Positions 7,325-14,570 of a stretch of 64,000 bases of DNA are shown piece by piece. Each line of letters opens with the position of its first letter. Position 1 is the first letter of the stretch. The notes under the pieces were generated by a model that had not been told where the DNA came from, did no database searches, and saw only the letters and a program-made list of their open reading frames with translations. The DNA lies in NCBI GenBank assembly GCA_038323375.1, contig JBBQGV010000019.1, forward strand, positions 1 through 64,000, written 5' to 3'. Source of the DNA: JABWAJ01 sp038323375 (GTDB taxonomy: Bacteria; Bacteroidota; Bacteroidia; Chitinophagales; Saprospiraceae). The position numbers and the translations under genes are program-made.

Positions 7325-9321
7325 CGCTTGATGGCAAAATACCTGCCGGGCCATTAACCGAAAAATGGACGCAATATAAATCTTCGATGCCTTTGGTGGC
7401 ACCCAACAACAAACGCAACATCGAAATCATCGTGGTGGGCACCGGGCTTGCCGGCGCTGCTGCCGCTGCTTCTCTGGGCGAATTGGGCTACGCGGTTAAG
7501 TGCTTTACTTTCCACGACAGTCCGCGCCGCGCACACAGCATTGCCGCACAAGGCGGGATCAACGCTGCTAAAAACTACCGCAACGACGGCGACAGCACGT
7601 GGCGTTTGTTTTATGATACCATCAAAGGGGGCGACTACCGGTCACGCGAAGGCAACGTTTACCGCCTGGCAGAAGTGAGCGCGGCCATCATAGACCAGGC
7701 CGTGGCGCAAGGCGTGCCTTTTGCCCGGGAATACGGCGGGTTGCTTGAAAACCGCTCTTTTGGTGGGGTGCAGGTGAGCCGCACTTTTTACGCGCGAGGT
7801 CAGACGGGCCAGCAATTGCTGATCGGCGCTTACCAATCCCTTTCGCGCCAGATTGCGCTGGGCAGCGTAGAGATGTACAATCGCCACGAAATGCTCGACG
7901 TAGTGCTGGTGGACGGAAAAACTCGCGGCATCATCGCCCGCAATTTGGTGACCGGCAAGTTAGAACGTTTCGGCGCCCACGCGGTCGTGTTGGCTACCGG
8001 CGGCTACGGCAACGTGTTCTACCTTTCCACCAACGCCATGACCTGCAACGTGACGGCAGCCTGGCGCGCCGTGCGCCGGGGCGCCTACATGGCCAATCCC
8101 TGCTTTACGCAAATCCACCCGACCTGCATTCCGCAGTACGGCGAATACCAGTCGAAACTCACCCTGATGTCGGAAAGCCTCCGCAACGACGGCAGGGTTT
8201 GGGTTCCAAAGAAAAAAGAAGACGCACAGGCCATCCGGGAAGGCAAAAAAAATGCCACGGAAATAGCCGAAGCCGACCGCGATTATTTCTTAGAGCGTCG
8301 TTATCCGGCGTTTGGGAATTTAGTGCCGCGCGACGTGGCTTCCAGGGCAGCGAAAGTCGCCTGCGACGAAGGGCTGGGCGTGGTGCCAACGGGGCTCGGC
8401 GTGTTCCTCGATTTTACCTCTGCCATTGAGCGTTACGGCAAATCGAAAGCCAACTCGATCGGCGAACACCACGCGAATAAGGAAAGAATCATCGAACTCG
8501 GCGAAAAGGAAGTGGAAGAAAAATACGGCAATCTCTTCGAGATGTACGAAAAGATTACCGGCGAAAACCCGTACAAGATGCCGATGAAGATCTACCCGGC
8601 AGTGCACTACACAATGGGCGGACTTTGGGTGGATTACAACTTGGAAACCAATGTTCCCGGGTTGTTTGCTGCGGGGGAATGCAACTTCTCTGACCACGGT
8701 GCCAACCGCCTCGGCGCTTCCGCCCTAATGCAGGGCTTGGCCGACGGCTATTTCGTACTGCCTTACACCATTGGCGTCTACTTATCCAATGACATCAGCA
8801 CGCCGAAATTCGATACGAACCGCGAAGAATTTGCGGCAACGGAAAAGGACGTACAAGAACGCTTAGACAGCTTCCTCGGGGTTCAGGGCACGCAGTCGGT
8901 GGAGAGTTTTCACCGCCGCCTCGGCAAAATCATGTGGGATTACTGCGGGATGTCACGGACTAAGGAAGGGCTGACCAAAGCGCGGGCGATGATCCGTGAA
9001 CTGCGGGAAGCTTTCTACACAGACCTGTTCGTGCCAGGTTCAGCCAACGAATTCAACCCGGAATTGGAAAAAGCCCACCGCGTGGCCGATTTCTTGGAAA
9101 TGGGGGAATTGATGATCGTGGATGCTCTGGAACGCAACGAATCCTGCGGCGGACACTTCCGAGAAGAATACCAAACGCCGGAAGGCGAGGCCGATCGCGA
9201 CGACGAAAACTACGCCTACGTAGCTGCCTGGGAATACAAAGGCTGGGGAGAAGACCCGGAATTACACAAAGAGCCGCTTGTTTTTAATGATGTACACCCC
9301 AGCAAAAGAAGCTACAAATAA
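7321..9321 (+). CDS. sdhA: Succinate dehydrogenase flavoprotein subunit
   Basis: Catalytic subunit of complex II, oxidising succinate to fumarate with covalently bound FAD. It is 666 residues long, normal for the b-type (Bacteroidota) enzyme. The dinucleotide-binding GTGLAGAAAA motif lies near residue 40, and HSIAAQGG near residue 72 carries the His that usually bonds FAD. HPTCIP and the Arg-rich segment LMSESLRNDGR fit the active site, and GGLWVDYN plus HGANRLGASAL fit the FAD-binding core. It overlaps sdhC by four bases and is followed by sdhB after 14 bases. It acts at the cytoplasmic face of the inner membrane, linking the citric acid cycle to menaquinone. Confidence 0.97.
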   Translation: MTLDGKIPAGPLTEKWTQYKSSMPLVAPNNKRNIEIIVVGTGLAGAAAAASLGELGYAVKCFTFHDSPRRAHSIAAQGGINAAKNYRNDGDSTWRLFYDTIKGGDYRSREGNVYRLAEVSAAIIDQAVAQGVPFAREYGGLLENRSFGGVQVSRTFYARGQTGQQLLIGAYQSLSRQIALGSVEMYNRHEMLDVVLVDGKTRGIIARNLVTGKLERFGAHAVVLATGGYGNVFYLSTNAMTCNVTAAWRAVRRGAYMANPCFTQIHPTCIPQYGEYQSKLTLMSESLRNDGRVWVPKKKEDAQAIREGKKNATEIAEADRDYFLERRYPAFGNLVPRDVASRAAKVACDEGLGVVPTGLGVFLDFTSAIERYGKSKANSIGEHHANKERIIELGEKEVEEKYGNLFEMYEKITGENPYKMPMKIYPAVHYTMGGLWVDYNLETNVPGLFAAGECNFSDHGANRLGASALMQGLADGYFVLPYTIGVYLSNDISTPKFDTNREEFAATEKDVQERLDSFLGVQGTQSVESFHRRLGKIMWDYCGMSRTKEGLTKARAMIRELREAFYTDLFVPGSANEFNPELEKAHRVADFLEMGELMIVDALERNESCGGHFREEYQTPEGEADRDDENYAYVAAWEYKGWGEDPELHKEPLVFNDVHPSKRSYK

Positions 9322-9335
9322 AAAAATTCCTCGCA

Positions 9336-10097
9336 ATGCAAACGATGAAACTCAAACTTAAAATATGGCGCCAAAGCGGCCCGAATGACAAAGGCCGCTT
9401 AGAAAGCTACCCCGTGGAAGCCAACGAACACATGTCTTTCCTCGAAATGTTGGACGTGCTCAACGAGTCGCTGATCAACGAGCGAAAAATGCCGGTTGCC
9501 TTTGAGCACGATTGCCGGGAAGGCATCTGCGGCACCTGCAGTATGGTCATTAACGGCCAACCGCACGGTCCGATGGGCGGCACTACAACCTGCCAGTTGC
9601 ACATGCGCCACTTCAAAGATGGCGACACCATCGTGATTGAGCCTTTCCGCGCGCGCGCTTTTCCGGTGATCCGCGACTTGGTCGTAGATCGGGAGGCATT
9701 CGAGCGCATCATCCAGGCAGGCGGCTATGTATCGGTTAATACTGGACAAGCTCAGGATGCTAATGCCATTCCCATAGAAAAAGACATTGCTTCACACGCA
9801 TTCGACGCGGCGTCCTGCATCGGTTGCGGCGCTTGCGTGGCGGCCTGCCCCAATGCGTCGGCCATGTTGTTTGTGAGCGCCAAAGTATCGCACCTGGCAC
9901 TATTGCCACAGGGTAAGGTGGAAGCCCGTAAGCGGGTGCAGGCAATGGTGAAGCAAATGGATCTGGAAGGGTTCGGCATGTGTTCGAATGTCACCGCTTG
10001 TGAAGCCGAGTGCCCGAAAGAAATTTCGGTGGACAATATCGCCAGAATGAACCGGGAATATTTGTCTTCGGTGATTGGTTCGGAGGTGCAGGCGTAA
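9336..10097 (+). CDS. sdhB: Succinate dehydrogenase iron-sulfur subunit
   Basis: Electron-transfer subunit of complex II, 253 residues. The [2Fe-2S] ligands are C60, C65, C68 and C86, in the segment CREGICGTCS and onward. The second half has CIGCGACVAACP followed by CSNVTACEAECP, which hold the [4Fe-4S] and [3Fe-4S] clusters. An alternative ATG three codons downstream (MKLKLKIW) is equally possible. It is the last gene of sdhCAB; a family C repeat begins 56 bases after the stop. Confidence 0.97.
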   Translation: MQTMKLKLKIWRQSGPNDKGRLESYPVEANEHMSFLEMLDVLNESLINERKMPVAFEHDCREGICGTCSMVINGQPHGPMGGTTTCQLHMRHFKDGDTIVIEPFRARAFPVIRDLVVDREAFERIIQAGGYVSVNTGQAQDANAIPIEKDIASHAFDAASCIGCGACVAACPNASAMLFVSAKVSHLALLPQGKVEARKRVQAMVKQMDLEGFGMCSNVTACEAECPKEISVDNIARMNREYLSSVIGSEVQA

Positions 10098-10153
10098 AGG
10101 TTGTTGCCAGCCGATCATAAAACGTGAACGATCCCGAATTTTATAGCTCTGGG

Positions 10154-10366
10154 TAAGGAACATGGCGTAAATAGGTTACCTGGATTCGGCGAGGTGCTTC
10201 GACAGGCTCAGCATGTCATATTTTTCATCAGGCAAGGCGTGAGTGAGAAGGGAGCTTAGCCTAAGCCAAGTGACCGCCGAAACAACAAAGCATGGTGAAA
10301 CGTAAGTTCGGCGTAGCTAGAAAAGAGACCGCCCAAACAGGGAAGTTATTTACGAGACGTTTCTAA
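10154..10366 (+). repeat. Inverted-repeat element, family C copy 1 (about 213 bp)
   Basis: The ends TAAGGAACATGGCGTAAATA and AAGTTATTTACGAGACGTTT are imperfect inverted repeats. The interior shares GAAGGGAGCTTAGCCTAAGC, AAGTGAC and CAACAAAGCATG with 50092-50260. Compared with that copy it carries two extra segments, one of them containing CTTCGACAGGCTCAGC. No gene lies between 10098 and 10410. Confidence 0.75.
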
Positions 10367-10373
10367 AACTCAT

Positions 10374-10401
10374 GGGTCACCCCGAAAATTCGGGATGACC
10401 C
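10374..10401 (-). terminator. Hairpin between sdhB and the GCS2-CBS gene
   Basis: GGGTCACCCCGAA and TTCGGGATGACCC pair over 13 bases with one G-T mismatch and a two-base loop. It lies just after the stop of the minus-strand GCS2-CBS gene. The U-run is weak, so it may be a transcript-end hairpin or a small palindromic repeat. Confidence 0.5.
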
Positions 10402-10410
10402 GTGTTGTAT

Positions 10411-12333
10411 TTATCGCTCCAACCGCTCAATCAGCCGTGCCGAAATCCTCAGAAAATCCATTTCTGTGATCACACCCACTAGTTCGTTATCTTTCACCAC
10501 CGGCAGGCATCCGATTCTGTTTTCCCGCATCATGGTCATCGCTTCCAGGATGGTTGCCGTGGGGGCAATGACCAAAGGTTGTTCGATCATGATGTCTTTG
10601 ACAGCAACGGCGTCTTTGCCATTCACCCGGTTGAAGCGCGTGAAGTGGCGCAGCAGCAGACGTGAAGTGATCAGCCCGCAGAGTTGTCCTTTGGAATCTT
10701 CCACCGGCATGTAGCGGATCCGGCGCCAATCCATCAATTCAGCAACCAAGTCAATCAAATCGTCTTTTTGTACGGTAAAGAGGTCGGTGACCATAAACTC
10801 TTCCACCTTCAGTTTGGATGGGCGGTATTCATCCAGATCGCCAGGCTCGGGTAGCTCCCAGGTATGAACGGGCATTTCTTTGAGTTGATTTTTGATGATG
10901 GCGGCAGTCATGACCGACAGGGCTTCGTCGCGGCTCACTTGTTTTTTTAGTTTGGTAAACGCACGCAATTGCCAGCGGGCACCATTCATGTGCAGTTCAG
11001 CACGCGCACCAATGATGTCCATGTATCGGTCTATATCGGCCTTATCCACGTTCTGAATTTCCAATCCTTTCCGCGCAATGGGGATCAGTTCTTTTGTCAC
11101 CAGGTCGCAAACGGATATTTTTTTGTCTTTAAACCAGGTGAAAGTAGAGTCAATACCGACCTGAGCGCTTTTCGCAAAATTGTCGCGTACGTCTTCCCAA
11201 GAAATTTGCTCGCGGACGTCTTTGTATTGATTGGCCATGCCCACCATGGCGCCGAGCCAGAAAGCAGCGTTGGCCGTGGCGTCCAGCACTGTCGGGCCGG
11301 AAGGCAACACCCGGTTTTCGATGCGCAGGTGGGGTTGGCCGTTGGGGCTGATGCCGTAGCAGGGCCTGTTCCAGCGATAAACGGTCGAGTTGTGAACCTG
11401 CAGGGCTTTAAGTTTAGGCACTTTGCCCTGGCGGATCAGCTCGATGGAATCTTCTTCGATGTCAGCGCCAAGGAGCACCCGGAAACGGGCAATGTCTTCG
11501 CGATAAATTTCCATGATGCTTTTGTCCAACCAGCCTGTACCAAAACTCACCCGCGGACTGCGTTCGCGCATGTGGTCGTGCGTAGTCCGGATGTCAAGCG
11601 CTTGCTGGAAAAGCGCAATCCGCGTTTCGTGCCACAGCCGTTTGCCAAACACAATGGGCGAATTGGCGGCGATGGCCAGTACCGGGGCGGCCAGCGTCTG
11701 TGCAATGTTGTAGTACTTCACAAAATCATTGGGCGATACCTGGAGGTGTACCTGGAAACTGGTATTGCAAGCCTCCAGCAGTGGAGACTGGTGTTTGACT
11801 AAAATCTCGTCAATACCCATGAGCCTCAATTCGTAGAACGAACCAATGAGTTGCCGATTGATGGCCTCCATCAGTGCAACGTACCTGGGGTTGGGCGTGA
11901 GGTTGTGCATTTCCAAGTCCATCTTGGTGAGGGTCGGCAGAATTCCCGTCAGCACTAAGCTGGCATCCATGGGTTTGAGCTTGTCCCGGATCTTGTTCAG
12001 GTAATCCAGGTTCTCCATTTCCATCTGCCGCAGGCAGTCGCCTTTGAATTCCCTCGGGGTGAGGTTTGTTTCCAAATTAAACTTGGCGAGCTCGGTAGTG
12101 ACCCACTCCCAATGCTTCATTTTTTTCAACACCTCCATGTTGATCATTGCAGGTTTATAGGTTTTGTTATCCACCAAAAACATCTCCTGCTCGGCGCCAA
12201 TACGCGCGATGCCGCTCTCGAACCAGTCATTTTCCAGCATGTATTCAAATGCATAAACATCTCTCAGCAAATGCTTTGTAAAATTTTGTAACTGGTTGTC
12301 GCCGGAAACCAATGACACTTTTTGCTCGCCCAT
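10411..12333 (-). CDS. Glutamate-cysteine ligase (GCS2)-family protein with C-terminal CBS pair
   Basis: A 640-residue protein. Residues 1 to about 490 resemble the GCS2 carboxylate-amine ligase family, glutamine-synthetase-like enzymes that join an amine to the gamma- or alpha-carboxyl of an amino acid: GAEQEMFLVD near residue 47, NLETNLTPREF, NTSFQVHLQVSP and LRIENRVLPSGPT. Residues 514-565 and 580-637 are two CBS motifs (MVTDLFTVQKDDLIDLVAEL and IMIEQPLVIAPTATILEAM), which bind adenine nucleotides and usually regulate. The catalytic part is predicted to be cytosolic. The fusion suggests that ligase activity responds to energy charge; that is inference. The substrate cannot be read from the sequence. 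The gene is alone, in the opposite direction to sdhCAB. Confidence 0.85.
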   Translation of the reverse strand: MGEQKVSLVSGDNQLQNFTKHLLRDVYAFEYMLENDWFESGIARIGAEQEMFLVDNKTYKPAMINMEVLKKMKHWEWVTTELAKFNLETNLTPREFKGDCLRQMEMENLDYLNKIRDKLKPMDASLVLTGILPTLTKMDLEMHNLTPNPRYVALMEAINRQLIGSFYELRLMGIDEILVKHQSPLLEACNTSFQVHLQVSPNDFVKYYNIAQTLAAPVLAIAANSPIVFGKRLWHETRIALFQQALDIRTTHDHMRERSPRVSFGTGWLDKSIMEIYREDIARFRVLLGADIEEDSIELIRQGKVPKLKALQVHNSTVYRWNRPCYGISPNGQPHLRIENRVLPSGPTVLDATANAAFWLGAMVGMANQYKDVREQISWEDVRDNFAKSAQVGIDSTFTWFKDKKISVCDLVTKELIPIARKGLEIQNVDKADIDRYMDIIGARAELHMNGARWQLRAFTKLKKQVSRDEALSVMTAAIIKNQLKEMPVHTWELPEPGDLDEYRPSKLKVEEFMVTDLFTVQKDDLIDLVAELMDWRRIRYMPVEDSKGQLCGLITSRLLLRHFTRFNRVNGKDAVAVKDIMIEQPLVIAPTATILEAMTMMRENRIGCLPVVKDNELVGVITEMDFLRISARLIERLER

Positions 12334-12481
12334 ATCCTGTGCTTATTTCGTAAGGTGAAAGGTATGAAAATCAGATTTTTGTTGCGCGATATTTAATATA
12401 GATTCACTAAAGATAGCGATATTTTAAAAGTTGCAAATAATTTCGCAGCATTCTTTCGTTTAGTAGAAAAATGATCAGGTT

Positions 12482-13009
12482 ATGAGAAAATTGAGCGGGA
12501 TCCTATTCATCGTACTGCTTTGGTGGGGGTGCAACAAGGACGAGCGGGAGCGACTTTTTGAAATGGTTTTCCCGAATACCCTCTTCACCATCCCGGCAGG
12601 AGCGAACCCCTCGTTCCCCTTGGTTTTTGAAGTCAACCGGCAAAACACCAATATTGATTTTTTCCTGAGCCAGAGTGGAACCGACACGGCAGCCATTACG
12701 GCCATCAACGCAGCTTTCGGAACCCTCACCGCCCTCGAAAACGGCAAGGAGTACTATTTCATTGAAGAGATTTCTGTCAGAATATGCGACACAGAGCGCG
12801 CAGAATGTTCGCCGGCAGACGAAGTTTTCTACATCAATGAACTTCGGGGGCAGGCCGACGATCGCATTCGGCTGCTCCCAAGCCTGCGCAATGTAAAAAA
12901 AATAATGACTGGCGCCCAGTTCAAACTGGAAGTGGTCTTTTTCCTTAACGATTTTTCACCGTACACCGTTGAATCGCGCTTGGATATGACTTTTGACGCG
13001 TTGAAGTAA
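12482..13009 (+). CDS. Hypothetical lipoprotein, 175 residues
   Basis: I do not recognise this protein. The N-terminus is a lipoprotein signal ending in the lipobox LWWGC, so the mature protein should be lipid-anchored at residue 17. The rest is hydrophilic and beta-rich with a DERERLF segment; two Cys residues (ICDTERAEC) could form a disulfide. The TAA stop (13007-13009) sits at the first bases of a family B repeat fragment. No operon partner is apparent. Confidence 0.75.
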   Translation: MRKLSGILFIVLLWWGCNKDERERLFEMVFPNTLFTIPAGANPSFPLVFEVNRQNTNIDFFLSQSGTDTAAITAINAAFGTLTALENGKEYYFIEEISVRICDTERAECSPADEVFYINELRGQADDRIRLLPSLRNVKKIMTGAQFKLEVVFFLNDFSPYTVESRLDMTFDALK

Positions 13010-13067
13010 CACAACGCAGCTATCGGACTCTAAAGACAGACACTGATTGGTGTCCGTCTCTATAGTC
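13007..13067. repeat. Family B end fragments preceding copy 3
   Basis: TAACACAACGCAGCTATCGG and the following bases to CAGACACT (13046-13053) equal the right end of family B. GGTGTCCGTCTCTATAGTC after it equals an end of the family in the opposite direction. So at least two truncated copies are stacked against the full copy at 13068-13192. Confidence 0.65.
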
Positions 13068-13192
13068 GGTGTCTGTTCTTTAGCGTTCGAGAACAAGGCT
13101 TGTGAAGACCCCAAAAACGGGAGTTTACTTACGTAAATGACCGTTTTTGGGGTCTAACACAACGCAGTTATCTGACTTTAAAGACGGACACT
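13068..13192 (+). repeat. 125-bp inverted-repeat element, family B copy 3
   Basis: The element runs from GGTGTCTG to CGGACACT, with TTTAGCGTTCGAGA, a hairpin core CCAAAAACGGGAGTTTACTT, and AACGCAGTTATCTGAC. The right end supplies the last five codons and the TAA stop of the minus-strand gene 13178-14068. Confidence 0.85.
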
Positions 13193-14068
13193 AATTAACT
13201 CAAATACAAGTTTGGAGTTGTCAATATTGGTATAATCCAAGCGCAAAAAACCATGCTCCTCGCTAAACGCCGCTTTCAGGTGCGTGCGGCCCAGCCCGCT
13301 TTCCGCGTCGGCCTCCACGATAAAACAACGAGCTTCCCCCCACGGGACGCGAACAGTTTCCTGTCCGCTGATCCGATATTTTAGGTTGTTTTCTAAAGCG
13401 CCGCCCCAGGCTTTCCATCGAACATCACTGTTGGATTGGCCCACTTCTACTTTCCATTCCCAGCGATTGCCCTGCTTGTATGGCACCGAGATAAAGGGGT
13501 ACGGATTCAGGGCAAGAATGCGAAACAGCTTCATATTGGGTGCCTGCATCCACACATTTTTTGCATTTTCGATGAGCGTACCGGAAGCATATCCGCCCAA
13601 TTCCTTCTTTTCAGGACTATAAAGGCGGATTTCCTGGACGGTCTGGTTGAAATTTTGGTCACTGAACACATAAGGTTCGCGCCCCTCCGCAATTTTGATG
13701 GCTATGGTTTCAATCGTTTGGTCGTCAGCGCTGTCGGGGCGAACGAAGTCCCAGGCATAGTGATAGCTCTGGAATTCGGGCGTTTGGCTTTGTCTGTTTT
13801 TAAAGAGGAGGGTGTCGCCCTGCGTGCTGATATAATGGTAACGGTATATAAACTCCCGCCCCGCCTTGAAAATTTTGTTGTCGGCAGTATAGCGGTTCTC
13901 CTCTTGATGCTCGGGGGGGAAGGTTTCGATCCAGACACCGTTGATCTGAGTCAATTGGCTATGATCGGCGTCGCAGCCCATAAGAAAACAGATTCCTGAA
14001 AACGTAATTATGTTTGATAAGTACCGGAAACATCTGCTCATAAAACCGGGTTTTTGATGCCGGCGCAA
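13178..14068 (-). CDS. Hypothetical lipoprotein, 296 residues
   Basis: I do not recognise this family. The protein begins with a short basic stretch and a hydrophobic segment ending in FLMGC, a lipobox with lipidated Cys at residue 32. ATG codons at residue 1 or residue 10 (MSRCFRYL) could both start it, and the second gives a more ordinary signal length. The mature part is soluble and beta-rich, with several Trp residues in its last 100 residues. Its last residues (SVRL) and the stop are encoded by the end of a family B repeat, so the original C-terminus was altered by, or evolved with, the repeat. Confidence 0.75.
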   Translation of the reverse strand: MRRHQKPGFMSRCFRYLSNIITFSGICFLMGCDADHSQLTQINGVWIETFPPEHQEENRYTADNKIFKAGREFIYRYHYISTQGDTLLFKNRQSQTPEFQSYHYAWDFVRPDSADDQTIETIAIKIAEGREPYVFSDQNFNQTVQEIRLYSPEKKELGGYASGTLIENAKNVWMQAPNMKLFRILALNPYPFISVPYKQGNRWEWKVEVGQSNSDVRWKAWGGALENNLKYRISGQETVRVPWGEARCFIVEADAESGLGRTHLKAAFSEEHGFLRLDYTNIDNSKLVFELISVRL

Positions 14069-14338
14069 AGATACAGATATTGACTTTAATAGCGCTGGTA
14101 TCCGGGTCTATAAGTGTTGGCAACCGATTAAAAAGATCTAAAAACCTGCCAGTTATAAAAAATGTGGTAATTTGATAATTTGTTAAAGTTGGGCTGTAAA
14201 TTGTTTTTATGTGGCGTTTCCTGCATATTTGTAAATAGCTACCCAATCCGAGAAATACCGGATCTTGCAATTCTATATTTTTTGACCGGATAAATCTTTC
14301 CGGAAACACTATTTTGAACATTCACACAAAAAACATCG

Positions 14339-14398
14339 CAGGCTGTCCCTGTAGTTAACTACAAGGGTTGGTAAGGCATCCCTGTGTGCCATAGCCTG
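14339..14398. repeat. Palindromic structure upstream of the C8-tract cargo gene
   Basis: CAGGCT (14339) pairs with AGCCTG (to 14398), and inside lies the near-palindrome CTGTAGTTAACTACAAG. It may be part of a larger repeat or a control site. I see no gene in 14069-14570; a minus-strand frame there looks like chance and overlaps the start of the preceding lipoprotein gene. Confidence 0.4.
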
Positions 14399-14416
14399 TA
14401 TTTATTGGAATAGACC

Positions 14417-14517
14417 ATACTACTGGACATTTTTGTCAACAAGACGTTTACTAAACTTTGAAAGTTTAGTAACCGTTGCTCCGTTTCCCGCTGATTCTTG
14501 AAAATGTCCAGTAGTAT
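14417..14517. mobile_element. 101-bp element with 17-bp perfect terminal inverted repeats and flanking direct repeats
   Basis: ATACTACTGGACATTTT (14417-14433) and its exact complement AAAATGTCCAGTAGTAT (14501-14517) bound the element. The interior has the hairpin TTTACTAAACTTTGAAAGTTT. A 12-base direct repeat, ATTGGAATAGAC, occurs at 14404-14415 and at 14516-14527, overlapping the right end by two bases; it could be a target-site duplication. This is the most transposon-like of the short repeats here and probably a MITE. Confidence 0.7.
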
Positions 14518-14570
14518 TGGAATAGACAACCATTTTTATAATTATTTTTTAACGTTAAATAAATATTCTG

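Noticed and set aside
10969..11802. 277-codon plus-strand open frame
   Set aside because: It lies wholly antisense to the well-supported GCS2-CBS gene and has no recognisable motif.
13436..13999. 187-codon plus-strand open frame
   Set aside because: Antisense to the 296-residue lipoprotein gene, which has a clear lipobox.
13959..14321. 120-codon minus-strand open frame upstream of the lipoprotein gene
   Set aside because: Overlaps the start and signal of the lipoprotein gene in another frame, and is AT-rich without features.
14339..14398. tRNA or small structured RNA gene
   Set aside because: The palindrome does not form a cloverleaf and lacks the TTCGANNC-type T-loop; I cannot support an RNA gene here.
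14417..14517. Remnant of an autonomous insertion sequence
   Set aside because: At 101 bp there is no room for a transposase and no residual coding similarity is visible, so a MITE-type element is the better reading.
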